A stretch of DNA of 64,000 nucleotides from Caballeronia zhejiangensis (GTDB taxonomy: Bacteria > Pseudomonadota > Gammaproteobacteria > Burkholderiales > Burkholderiaceae), in contig NZ_JFHD01000005.1 of assembly GCF_000698575.1 (NCBI RefSeq), forward strand, positions 215,530-279,529, given 5' to 3'. Positions within the stretch are counted from its first letter, which is position 1; every line of letters begins with the position of its first letter. Shown piece by piece: positions 56,965 to 64,000 of the stretch. Both the position numbers and the translations under genes were made by a program. The notes under the pieces are model-generated. The model had not been told where the DNA came from and ran no database searches. It worked only from the letters and a program-made list of their open reading frames with translations.

Positions 56965-57729
56965 TCAACCACGCCGCTTCCCCTCCACCATCACCGCATC
57001 GAGCTCGAACGAGCAATCATCCTTCACGTTGAAATACTGCCGCACCTCATCCGGCGCGCTCGCCCACATCGATCTGATGGCCGTCACGCGCTCGGCCGGC
57101 GTACGCATCCGCGTCACCCACGACTCGAATTCCAGCGGGATGCGCCAGCGCTCGGCGATTTGCGCATCGAAACCGGCGGCATCGAGCATCGCGATCCATT
57201 CGTCGGCGCGATAGTCACGGATATGCGACGCATCGCGCAGGATTTCGATCGCCTGAATGTGCGTGTCGTAGAGCGGATCGTCGATGCCCGCGATATCGAT
57301 GAACTTCAGCCGCCCGCCAGGCTTCAACACGCGATGCACTTCGGCAAGCGCTGACGAAACGTCGCGCCAATGATGCGCGCTCATCCGGCTCACGGCCCAG
57401 TCGAACGACGCATCCGCGAACGGCAGCGTTTCGGCCGCGCCCTGCTGCGTGCGAATCGTCGTCAGGCCGCGTTCCTTCGCGGCGGCTTCCACGGTCGCGA
57501 GCATCTGCGGGGCGATGTCGTACGCCACCACTTCGCGCACGTGCGGCGCGATCGCAAAGCTCGCGTGTCCCGCGCCGCATCCCATGTCCAACACGCGCGC
57601 GTTGCCGCAAGTGGCCGCGAACGTCGCGGAGAGATTCTGCAGATCCGCGCCGCTCGCATGGACGGCGCTCGTGAGATACGCGGCAGCGGTGCTGCCGAAT
57701 GCGTCTGCGACCTGATCGTGGTGTTTCAT
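56965..57729 (-). CDS. Class I SAM-dependent methyltransferase
   Basis: A 254-residue methyltransferase of the UbiE/COQ5-like type. VLDMGCGAGHASFAI is the SAM-binding motif I, QGAAETLPFADASFDWAVSRMSAHHW is motif II-like, and VLKPGGRLKFIDI is motif III. The small-molecule substrate is unknown. It is divergent from an XRE-type regulator gene with about 100 bp between them; co-regulation by that protein is likely. Confidence 0.87.
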   Translation of the reverse strand: MKHHDQVADAFGSTAAAYLTSAVHASGADLQNLSATFAATCGNARVLDMGCGAGHASFAIAPHVREVVAYDIAPQMLATVEAAAKERGLTTIRTQQGAAETLPFADASFDWAVSRMSAHHWRDVSSALAEVHRVLKPGGRLKFIDIAGIDDPLYDTHIQAIEILRDASHIRDYRADEWIAMLDAAGFDAQIAERWRIPLEFESWVTRMRTPAERVTAIRSMWASAPDEVRQYFNVKDDCSFELDAVMVEGKRRG

Positions 57730-57780
57730 CGTGGGCTCCGGTTTCGTCGTGGTCTTGTGTCGCTACAATAGAACCCGCTT

Positions 57781-57792
57781 TGTACCAGTACA
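57781..57792. promoter_or_regulatory. Operator-like palindrome between methyltransferase and regulator
   Basis: TGTAC-CA-GTACA in the divergent region, with a second TGTACA at about 57813-57818. Related TGTAC half-sites on one face of the helix fit binding of the adjacent XRE-type regulator. Confidence 0.45.
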
Positions 57793-57832
57793 AGTTGTGC
57801 AGTTATTCTGGTATGTACACCACCTGCCACGC

Positions 57833-58639
57833 ATGAATCACATCGACAAGAACGAAACCCTCGCCGAAACGTCCGCGCACGCGCTTGGCGAGTTCATCCG
57901 CGCGCATCGCGAAAGGCTGTCGCCGCAAGCGGTCGGACTCGCGCCCGGCCCGCGCCGCCGCACGCCCGGCTTGCGCCGCGAAGAAGTCGCGCAACTGTGC
58001 GGCGTGAGCCCGACCTGGTACACCTGGATCGAGCAAGGCCGGCCCGTGTCCGCTTCCGCCGATGCCCTCGCGCGCATCGCCGTCGCGCTGCAACTGTCGC
58101 GCGCCGAACGTGCGTATCTTTTCGAGCTCGCCGCCCAGCGCGATCCCGCCGAGCCCGATCCGGCTTCGCAGGACGCGCCCGCCGCGCTGCTCCAGACCGT
58201 CGGGCTGATCGGCGCGCCCGCCTACGTGCTCGATCGTCAGTGGAACGCGCTGCGCTGGAACGAGCATGCGTCGGCGCTGTTCGTCGGCTGGCTCGACGGC
58301 GAGCACGACCGCAATCTGCTCACGTACACGTTCACGTCGCCGGCGGCGCGCGCGCTGATCGTCGACTGGGAAACGCGCGCGCGGCGTCTGGCGGCCGAAT
58401 TCCGCGCCGATTCGATCCGCCATCTGAACGATGCGCCGACGCGCGCGCTCATCGACGATCTCTCCGCCGCGAGCGATGCCTTCGCGCGCTACTGGGCGTC
58501 GCAGGACGTGTTCGAGCGCGAAGGCGGCGAGCGCGCGTTCAATCATCCGTCGCGCGGGCGCGTCGTGTTCAATCAGATCACGTTCAAGCCCGCGCATCGC
58601 GAGGATTTGAAGCTCGTGATTCTGGTCGGATCGGAATAG
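57833..58639 (+). CDS. XRE-type regulator with MmyB-like ligand-binding domain
   Basis: A 268-residue transcription factor. The helix-turn-helix is in RTPGLRREEVAQLCGVSPTWYTWIEQGR (about 45-75). The C-terminal domain (LLQTVGLIGAPAYVLDRQWNALRWNEHASALF) is of the MmyB type, which binds a fatty-acid-like ligand in a PAS-like pocket. The PGLRREEVA form is typical of this widespread group. An open upstream frame was rejected in favour of MNHIDKNETL. It probably controls the divergent methyltransferase gene. Confidence 0.88.
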   Translation: MNHIDKNETLAETSAHALGEFIRAHRERLSPQAVGLAPGPRRRTPGLRREEVAQLCGVSPTWYTWIEQGRPVSASADALARIAVALQLSRAERAYLFELAAQRDPAEPDPASQDAPAALLQTVGLIGAPAYVLDRQWNALRWNEHASALFVGWLDGEHDRNLLTYTFTSPAARALIVDWETRARRLAAEFRADSIRHLNDAPTRALIDDLSAASDAFARYWASQDVFEREGGERAFNHPSRGRVVFNQITFKPAHREDLKLVILVGSE

Positions 58640-58694
58640 TGCCGAATGTTAAAATTGTCGACTTCCCGAAGCCCGAACCGCTGAAAACATCACC

Positions 58695-60098
58695 ATGACG
58701 TCCCAACTCCACAAAAAAGGCGAAGCCTGGTCGGCTCGCTTCTCCGAGCCGATGTCGGAGCTCGTCAAGCGCTACACGTCGTCGGTGTTCTTCGACAACC
58801 GGCTCGCGCTCGTCGACATTCAAGGCTCGCTCGCGCACGCGTCCATGCTTGCGGCGCAGAAGATCATCAGCGCCGACGACCTCGCCGCCATCGAGCGCGG
58901 CATGGCGCAGATCAAGGGCGAAATCGAGCGCGGCGAGTTCGAGTGGAAGCTGGATCTGGAAGACGTGCATCTGAACATCGAGGCGCGCCTGACGGCGCTG
59001 ATCGGCGATGCGGGCAAGCGCCTGCACACCGGCCGCTCGCGCAACGATCAGGTCGCGACCGACATCCGCCTGTGGCTGCGCGGCGAAATCGACCGCATCG
59101 GCGAGCTGCTGAAGGAGTTGCGCGTCGCACTCATCGACATGGCCGAAAAGCATGCCGACACCATCATGCCGGGCTTCACGCACCTGCAGGTCGCGCAGCC
59201 GGTCACGTTCGGGCATCACCTTTTGGCCTATGTCGAAATGTTCTCGCGCGATGCCGAGCGCATGCGCGATCTGCGCCGTCGCGTGAACCGTCTGCCGCTG
59301 GGCGCGGCGGCGCTCGCGGGCACGAGCTATCCGATCGACCGTCACGCGGTCGCGGCGGCGCTCGGCTTCGACGGCATCTGCGCGAATTCGCTCGACGCCG
59401 TGTCCGACCGCGACTTCGCGATCGAATTCACGGCGGCGGCCGCGCTCGTCATGACGCACGTGTCGCGCTTCTCCGAAGAACTCGTGCTGTGGATGAGCCC
59501 GCGCGTCGGCTTCATCGACCTGGCGGACCGTTTCTGCACGGGTTCGTCGATCATGCCGCAGAAGAAGAATCCCGACGTGCCCGAACTCGCGCGCGGCAAG
59601 ACGGGCCGCGTGAATGGCCATCTGATGGCGCTGCTCACGCTGATGAAGGGCCAGCCGCTCGCGTACAACAAGGACAATCAGGAAGACAAGGAGCCGCTGT
59701 TCGATACCGTCGATACGGTCGCGGATACGCTGCGCATCTTCGCGGAAATGGCCGCAGGCATCACGGTGAAGCCGCAGGCGATGCGCGCGGCCGCGCTGCA
59801 AGGCTTCTCGACCGCCACCGATCTCGCCGACTATCTCGTGAAGCGCGGCCTGCCGTTTCGCGACGCGCACGAAGCCGTCGCGCACGCGGTGCGTATCTGC
59901 GACGATCGCGGCTGCGATATCGCGGACCTGTCGCTCGACGCGATGCGTATCGAACTGCCGAACGTCGCGCATCTGATCGGCGAAGACGTGTTCGACTATC
60001 TGACGCTCGAAGGCTCGGTCGCGAGCCGCAATCATCCGGGCGGCACCGCGCCGGATCAGGTGCGCGCGGCGGCGAAAGCGGCGCGCGCGGCGCTCTGA
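58695..60098 (+). CDS. argH: Argininosuccinate lyase
   Basis: A 467-residue enzyme of the fumarase/aspartase superfamily that splits argininosuccinate to arginine and fumarate, the last step of arginine synthesis. The catalytic loop [12 protein letters not shown] is at residues 283-294, and [11 protein letters not shown] and [11 protein letters not shown] are present. The length is typical. It has its own terminator-like hairpin and lies 55 bp from the XRE regulator gene. Confidence 0.98.
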   Translation: MTSQLHKKGEAWSARFSEPMSELVKRYTSSVFFDNRLALVDIQGSLAHASMLAAQKIISADDLAAIERGMAQIKGEIERGEFEWKLDLEDVHLNIEARLTALIGDAGKRLHTGRSRNDQVATDIRLWLRGEIDRIGELLKELRVALIDMAEKHADTIMPGFTHLQVAQPVTFGHHLLAYVEMFSRDAERMRDLRRRVNRLPLGAAALAGTSYPIDRHAVAAALGFDGICANSLDAVSDRDFAIEFTAAAALVMTHVSRFSEELVLWMSPRVGFIDLADRFCTGSSIMPQKKNPDVPELARGKTGRVNGHLMALLTLMKGQPLAYNKDNQEDKEPLFDTVDTVADTLRIFAEMAAGITVKPQAMRAAALQGFSTATDLADYLVKRGLPFRDAHEAVAHAVRICDDRGCDIADLSLDAMRIELPNVAHLIGEDVFDYLTLEGSVASRNHPGGTAPDQVRAAAKAARAAL

Positions 60099-60123
60099 TC
60101 ACATTGTCGCGTTGCTGATCTCG

Positions 60124-60151
60124 AAGGCCGTTCGCAAGGACGGCCTTTTCG
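60124..60151 (+). terminator. Terminator of argH
   Basis: An 8-bp stem AAGGCCGT/ACGGCCTT with an 8-nt loop and TTTTC, 26 bp after the stop. Confidence 0.75.
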
Positions 60152-60241
60152 TTTCCGCACGCGACGCCATGTCTCGCGCGCGATGCACCTTATTTTCGAG
60201 ATAATCGGAAATTCATTGCGGTTTCACCGGCAAGCTCGTCC

Positions 60242-61171
60242 ATGATCATTCGCCCCAAGCTCAACTGGTTCCGGCTGCTGTTCGTGTGGCGCGGCTCCGT
60301 GCTGCCGCAACTGCTGCCGCGCCTCGGGCTGATCTTCGCGCTGTCGCTCGCGGCGATCTTCATGCACGACCACATGCGGCACTATCCGCTCGGGCTCGGC
60401 ACGCCGCCGTTCGCGCTCGTCGGCATCGCGCTCGCGGTGTTTCTCGGTTTCCGCAATAGCGCGAGTTACGAGCGATGGTGGGAAGGCCGCAAGCTGTGGG
60501 GCACGCTGCTCAACACATCGCGCGCGCTGGCGCAGCAGGCGCTGTCGCTGCCGGACAATCGCGACCGCGCTGAGGAGCGACGTTTTCTGTCCGCGCTCGG
60601 CGCGCTGCCTCACGCGTTGAGACATCAACTGCGCAACACCGACGCGCTCGCCGATCTCGCGCCCCGCCTCTCGCCTGAACTGCACGCACGCGTGGCCGCC
60701 GCGAAGTTCCGGCCCGCGCTGATTCTGCTCTGGCTCGGCGAATGGGTCGCCGAACGCAAGCGGGAAGACGCGCTCGACGGCTATGCCGTCCTCGCGATTC
60801 AGCACAATCTGAACGCGCTTTCGGATGTGATCGGCGGATGCGAGCGCATCGCCTCCACGCCGCTGCCCTTCTCCTACTCGGTGATGATTCACCGCACGAT
60901 CTACCTCTTCTGCGTGATGCTGCCGTTCGGCCTCGTCGATGGCGCCGGCCTGCTCACGCCGCTTTTCGCGTTGCTCGTAGCGTATGCGTTCATGGCGCTG
61001 GAGGCGATCGCCGCGCAGATCGAAGATCCGTTCGGCCTCGAGGAAAACGATCTCGCGTTGAACGCCATCTGCGACGCGATCGAAGCCGCGCTGCACGACA
61101 TGGCCGCCGACCCCGACTTCCCGATGCCGCCGAAGACCGTCGCATCCTCGCGCGATTTCATCCTCGATTGA
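60242..61171 (+). CDS. Bestrophin-family (UPF0187) channel protein
   Basis: A 309-residue membrane protein. IIRPKLNWFRLLFVWRGSVLPQLLPRL, GFRNSASYERWWEGRKLWG and DPFGLEENDLALNAICDAIE are the bacterial bestrophin signatures, including the pore neck region and the C-terminal cation-binding acidic cluster. Bacterial members form pentameric ion channels, often sodium-selective. It lies between argH and a GST gene on the same strand, with about 140 bp before it. Confidence 0.9.
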   Translation: MIIRPKLNWFRLLFVWRGSVLPQLLPRLGLIFALSLAAIFMHDHMRHYPLGLGTPPFALVGIALAVFLGFRNSASYERWWEGRKLWGTLLNTSRALAQQALSLPDNRDRAEERRFLSALGALPHALRHQLRNTDALADLAPRLSPELHARVAAAKFRPALILLWLGEWVAERKREDALDGYAVLAIQHNLNALSDVIGGCERIASTPLPFSYSVMIHRTIYLFCVMLPFGLVDGAGLLTPLFALLVAYAFMALEAIAAQIEDPFGLEENDLALNAICDAIEAALHDMAADPDFPMPPKTVASSRDFILD

Positions 61172-61277
61172 TCGCGGTTCGATCTTTCATCAAACGACAC
61201 AATTCGTTTCGCGATAGCGGATGCTGCGCAAGCACGACATCGTTCATAATCGTGCGACTCATCCTGGAGGAATTGTT

Positions 61278-61883
61278 TTGAAACTGTTCTACAAGGCAGG
61301 CGCCTGTTCCCTCGCGTCGCACATCGCGCTCGAAGAATCCGGGCTCGCCTACGAAACCGAAGCCGTCGATCTCAAGACCAAGCTCACCGCGAGCGGCGCG
61401 GATTTCACCAAGATCAACGCGAAGGGTTACGTGCCCGCGCTCCTGCTCGACAACGGGGAACTGCTGACCGAAGGCCCGGCGATCATGCAATACATCGCCG
61501 ATCAGGTTCCGGCGAAGCATCTCGCGCCGCTCAACGATGCGATGGCGCGGTACCGTCTGCAAAGCTGGCTCACGTTCATCGGCACGGAACTGCACAAGAA
61601 CTTCTCGCCGTTCTTCAACCCGGCCGCAAGCAGCGACTGGAAGGCCGCGGCGATGGCCAATCTCGAACGCCGTCTCGCCTACGTCGCGCAGCAAGTCGAT
61701 GACAAGCAGTTCCTGCTCGGCAACGAATTCAGCATCGGCGATGCGTATCTGTTCACGGTTTTGAGCTGGGCGAAGCATATCGATCTCGACCTCGGCAAGT
61801 GGCCCGCGCTCGTCGCGTATCAGGCGCGTGTCGGCGCGCGCCCGGGCGTGCAGGCCGCGCTCAAGGCCGAAGGACTGATCTGA
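61278..61883 (+). CDS. Glutathione S-transferase (beta class)
   Basis: A 201-residue GST. The N-terminal thioredoxin fold begins MKLFYKAGACSLASHIAL, with Cys10, the catalytic/mixed-disulfide residue of beta-class GSTs. LTEGPAIMQYIAD binds the glutathione gamma-glutamyl part, and GNEFSIGDAYLFTVL is the N-capping motif of the C-terminal domain. The TTG start is taken because CTGGAGGAA precedes it and the family starts here. It probably detoxifies electrophiles in the cytosol. Confidence 0.92.
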   Translation: MKLFYKAGACSLASHIALEESGLAYETEAVDLKTKLTASGADFTKINAKGYVPALLLDNGELLTEGPAIMQYIADQVPAKHLAPLNDAMARYRLQSWLTFIGTELHKNFSPFFNPAASSDWKAAAMANLERRLAYVAQQVDDKQFLLGNEFSIGDAYLFTVLSWAKHIDLDLGKWPALVAYQARVGARPGVQAALKAEGLI

Positions 61884-61908
61884 ATCCACGTCGTCTCCGG
61901 TAGCCAGG

Positions 61909-61932
61909 CGGCCTCCTTCGGGAGGCCGTTTT
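61909..61932 (+). terminator. Rho-independent terminator of the GST gene
   Basis: An 8-bp stem CGGCCTCC/GGAGGCCG with a TTCG tetraloop and TTTTC, 26 bp after the stop. Confidence 0.9.
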
Positions 61933-62114
61933 CACATGTAGCGTCGGCATCTCGATAAACGCGTCAGCACAATGCCATCCGGCGAAACCGCTCGTTTCAC
62001 CATCTCAAATAAGAGTCGTCTCATTCAGTCTTAGACGCGCGCTCCCTATCATTTGCTCATGTTCTCGCGACGCCAAACGCAATCGGCGTCGTCAATCTGA
62101 TACCGGAGATTCTC

Positions 62115-62630
62115 ATGCGCAATCTGTTCAGCAAAGCCGCCGTCATCGCCATCGTTGCCGGCGCCGCCACGCTCGGCGTCGTCGCTTCGCCCAATGCAAT
62201 GGCCGCCAGCAAGAGCGCGACCTTCGATGTCACGCTGACCGTGCAGGACGACTGCTCCATCGCCGCGAACCCGCTGAATTTCGGCAGCACCGGCGTGATC
62301 AGCAACAACCTCGATCAGACGACGACGCTCTCGGTCACATGCACCAAGGGCACGGCCTACAGCGTCGCGCTCGACGCGGGCACCGCGAACGGCTCGACTG
62401 TCGCGGACCGCAAGATGAGCAACGCGGCCGGCGATGCATCGGTCGAATTCAATCTGTATCGGGATACGGCGCGCACGCAGGTCTGGGGCAATACGGTGGA
62501 CAGCGACACGGTCGCAGGCACGGGCGACGGCTCGAGCCAGAGCATCACGGTTTATGGCCGCGTGCCGTCGCAAGACACGCCGGCTGCGGGCACGTATTCG
62601 TCGACCATCACCGCGACGCTGGTTTTCTAA
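62115..62630 (+). CDS. Spore coat U (SCPU) domain secreted protein
   Basis: A 171-residue exported protein. The signal peptide ends near PNAMA (residue 30). The mature part has VQDDCSIAANPLNFGS, TLSVTCTKGTAYSVALDAG and the terminal GTYSSTITATLVF, the pattern of SCPU subunits that form Csu-type pili by donor-strand exchange. A free-standing subunit with no usher or chaperone next to it cannot build a pilus by itself unless those are encoded elsewhere. A second shorter relative follows 104 bp on. Confidence 0.85.
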   Translation: MRNLFSKAAVIAIVAGAATLGVVASPNAMAASKSATFDVTLTVQDDCSIAANPLNFGSTGVISNNLDQTTTLSVTCTKGTAYSVALDAGTANGSTVADRKMSNAAGDASVEFNLYRDTARTQVWGNTVDSDTVAGTGDGSSQSITVYGRVPSQDTPAAGTYSSTITATLVF

Positions 62631-62734
62631 GCATTTCGGTTTCCTTTTTTCAAAGGCGCGGGGCTTTTTAGAAAGCACCCGCGCATATGCACTGTTGCAT
62701 GGCGCGAAAAATCAATATCCCCTCGGGTCCATTC

Positions 62735-63106
62735 ATGAAAAGTCACTCGCTCTACCATGCCGCATTCGCCGCCTTGATTGCGGCGGAAACGCTTGCTGTG
62801 TCTCCCGAAGGTTTCGCGAAAAGCGGCACGGCCAAAATGGACATCGCGCTGACAATCGAAAATGCCTGCTCGATCGTCACGCCCGGCGCACCTGTCGAAA
62901 TCGATCAGGCAAGCCGCGTCGCGGTGAATTGCGGCGGGACCAAAACGCCGTATCGCGTCGGCGTCGAAGCGAGATCGGCTTCGGGTGAGGCGCTATCGTT
63001 GCAATCGATCGAGCACGCATCTCACGTCAAGGGCGCGGCGGCATCGACCAGTGTGTCCGGCAGCGAAAACTATCCACCGATCGTTGCCGTCACGGTTCAG
63101 TTCTGA
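62735..63106 (+). CDS. Shortened SCPU-like secreted protein
   Basis: A 123-residue exported protein, signal peptide MKSHSLYHAAFAALIAAETLAVS, mature part KMDIALTIENACSIVTPG ... RVAVNCGGTKTPYRVGVEA ... NYPPIVAVTVQF. The paired Cys and the terminal V-x-V-x-F follow the SCPU pattern of the preceding gene, but the central about 50 residues of that domain are missing. It may be a degenerate paralogue or a specialised minor subunit. An upstream in-frame ATG adds 16 unconserved residues. Confidence 0.65.
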   Translation: MKSHSLYHAAFAALIAAETLAVSPEGFAKSGTAKMDIALTIENACSIVTPGAPVEIDQASRVAVNCGGTKTPYRVGVEARSASGEALSLQSIEHASHVKGAAASTSVSGSENYPPIVAVTVQF

Positions 63107-63497
63107 CGCACCGATACGCCGATATACCGGCCGGCGATTAAAGCGATCCCGCATACGGACCTGCGGCGCGTTTCATATTCGCATCGCTGCATGCATCAAC
63201 GATCCATATCGCCGGAATGCCGATTGAAAATAACGGCCCGATGTCGAACTCACGACGTGCATATTCAAATCGACGGTGCCATATTTCGAAGCAGTATTCT
63301 TTGCGTCGCGTAAAAAGCACGCCTATAAGAAAACCAGAAGGAAAACTAATCATCAATTTCCAACTTGCTTAGTGGAGAAGCTTGGATTATCAATATATCC
63401 GCGTATAGGCGCTTGAAATGCGCGGCGTTTGAGGCAAACAGCTTGACAATGTAGAGAATCGAAACCAACCATAATCGAAACAAAGGAGGCCATTCTC
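63107..63497 (+). other. AT-rich intergenic region before the CBM protein gene
   Basis: About 390 bp with much lower GC than the rest of the window and no supported gene. AGGAGG at 63484-63489 is the ribosome-binding site of the following gene. The composition suggests recent acquisition or a binding region for a nucleoid silencer. Confidence 0.5.
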
Positions 63498-64000
63498 ATG
63501 AATCGCCTTGTTAAGCATTCCAAAATTAGCGCATTGACGCTGGCATTGCTGGTTGCCTATTCAGTCAGCGCCAATGGCGCCGAGTGGCAGGAAGGGACCA
63601 CATATTCGGCAGGCGCCACCGTCACTTACAACGGCCACACGTATCAGGCGCTGCAATCGCATACCGCCTACCCCGGCGCGGGATGGACGCCTTCCACCAC
63701 GCCGACGTTGTGGAAGGATCTCGGCGCAACGGGCGGCACGCCGACGCCGACTCCAACGCCGAGTCCCACGCCGACACCGACTCCAACGCCGACTCCAACA
63801 CCGACTCCAACACCCACGCCAACGCCGACTCCGACTCCGACTCCGACTCCGACTCCGACGCCCACGCCGACACCGTCGGGCTCCGCGTGTTATGACGCGT
63901 GGTCGTCGACGCAGGCTTATGCGACGGCGGGCACGCGCGTGACGTACAACGGCCGCAATTATCGAAACAAGTGGTGGACGCAGGGCGAAAATCCGGCGCA
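63498..64000 (+). CDS. Secreted carbohydrate-binding protein with Pro-Thr linker (3' part beyond window)
   Basis: The first 167 codons of a longer gene cut by the right edge. The signal peptide MNRLVKHSKISALTLALLVAYSVSANGA is followed by a CBM5/12-type chitin-binding module (AEWQEGTTYSAGATVTYNGHTYQALQSH ... TPTLWKDLG, about residues 28-77). A repetitive Pro-Thr linker of about 45 residues comes next. A second module starts at YDAWSSTQAYATAGTRVTYNGRNYRNKWW. Such tandem modules on linkers are usual in secreted chitinases, lytic polysaccharide monooxygenases and proteases; the catalytic part is not in view. AGGAGG precedes the ATG by 8 bp. Confidence 0.85.
   Translation, partial: MNRLVKHSKISALTLALLVAYSVSANGAEWQEGTTYSAGATVTYNGHTYQALQSHTAYPGAGWTPSTTPTLWKDLGATGGTPTPTPTPSPTPTPTPTPTPTPTPTPTPTPTPTPTPTPTPTPTPTPSGSACYDAWSSTQAYATAGTRVTYNGRNYRNKWWTQGENPA
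63736..63876 (+). repeat. Low-complexity Pro-Thr-coding repeat
   Basis: A run of six-base units of the form CCNACN encoding alternating Pro-Thr, with occasional Ser. It is the linker of the carbohydrate-binding protein and is prone to length change by slippage. Confidence 0.9.

Noticed and set aside
56211..57032. Several 70-120 codon frames inside the inverted repeat pair
   Set aside because: Frames appear on both strands in both copies because the sequence is repeated and GC-rich. They start outside the repeats in unrelated sequence and lack ribosome-binding sites.
63622..63895. Frames encoding poly Gly-Val, Ser-Glu and Asp-Ser runs
   Set aside because: They are the other reading frames of the Pro-Thr linker repeat, not genes.

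Overview
The window looks like a chromosomal segment of a Burkholderiaceae bacterium, probably of the Paraburkholderia/Caballeronia group. The evidence is high GC content with GC-rich third positions, a Gram-negative trimeric porin ending in Phe, fused hemD-hemX followed by hemY, and beta-proteobacterial gene strings such as yicC-gmk-rpoZ-spoT, rph-rdgB-hemW, minC-minD-minE and ftsK-lolA. No species-level call is possible from sequence reading alone. Most of the window is housekeeping DNA. No CRISPR array, transposase, integrase or rRNA operon was seen.

Layout. 1-3.0 kb: a tightly coupled minus-strand operon (CDP-alcohol phosphotransferase, 2OG-Fe(II) oxygenase, YbhN-like membrane protein, nucleotidyltransferase running off the left edge), read here as lipid or glycan headgroup synthesis. 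3.2-8.2 kb: DUF4136 lipoprotein, pepN, fbp, tRNA-Thr. 8.2-14 kb: a 49-residue protein, a secreted chorismate mutase, a DnaQ/GIY-YIG fusion nuclease, a long intergenic region with a candidate small RNA, a porin and greB. 14.1-23.5 kb: two tRNA-Arg genes, a phage-like small protein, the spoT-rpoZ-gmk-yicC operon (minus), the overlapping rph-rdgB-hemW-MFS operon (plus) and tRNA-Ser. 23.5-28.5 kb: accessory small proteins, an MHS-family transporter, an OpgC-like membrane protein and a 59-residue membrane protein.

28.8-34.6 kb: minCDE division-site operon, GNAT, map, a small lipoprotein, tRNA-Ser, serS. 34.7-42.6 kb: rarA and lolA-ftsK, separated by an apparent insert of an NCS1 permease, an agmatinase-family ureohydrolase and its divergent LysR regulator. 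43-46.7 kb: trxB, smr, TRIC-like channel, pcm-like methyltransferase, rhodanese. 46.8-52.8 kb: an exported SGNH esterase with a bulb-lectin tail, then the hemC-hemDX-hemY operon. 53.1-56.2 kb: ppc with a long basic Ala/Lys N-terminus. 56.2-57 kb: a 0.6 kb inverted pair of a repeat whose internal hairpin is kept by compensatory changes. 57-61.9 kb: methyltransferase/XRE regulator pair, argH, bestrophin-like channel, GST. 61.9-64 kb: two spore-coat-U-like secreted proteins and the start of a carbohydrate-binding secreted protein with a Pro-Thr linker that runs off the right edge.

The functional themes are tetrapyrrole synthesis (hemC, hemDX, hemY), nucleotide and stringent-response control (gmk, rpoZ, spoT, rdgB, rph), chromosome segregation and division (ftsK, minCDE), lipoprotein sorting (lolA) and cell-surface functions (porin, OpgC, SCPU proteins, lectin-esterase, CBM protein). 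The parts most worth a second look are the 1-3 kb headgroup operon, the candidate sRNA at about 11.7 kb, the inverted repeat pair at 56.3-56.9 kb, the lectin-esterase and the permease/ureohydrolase insert.
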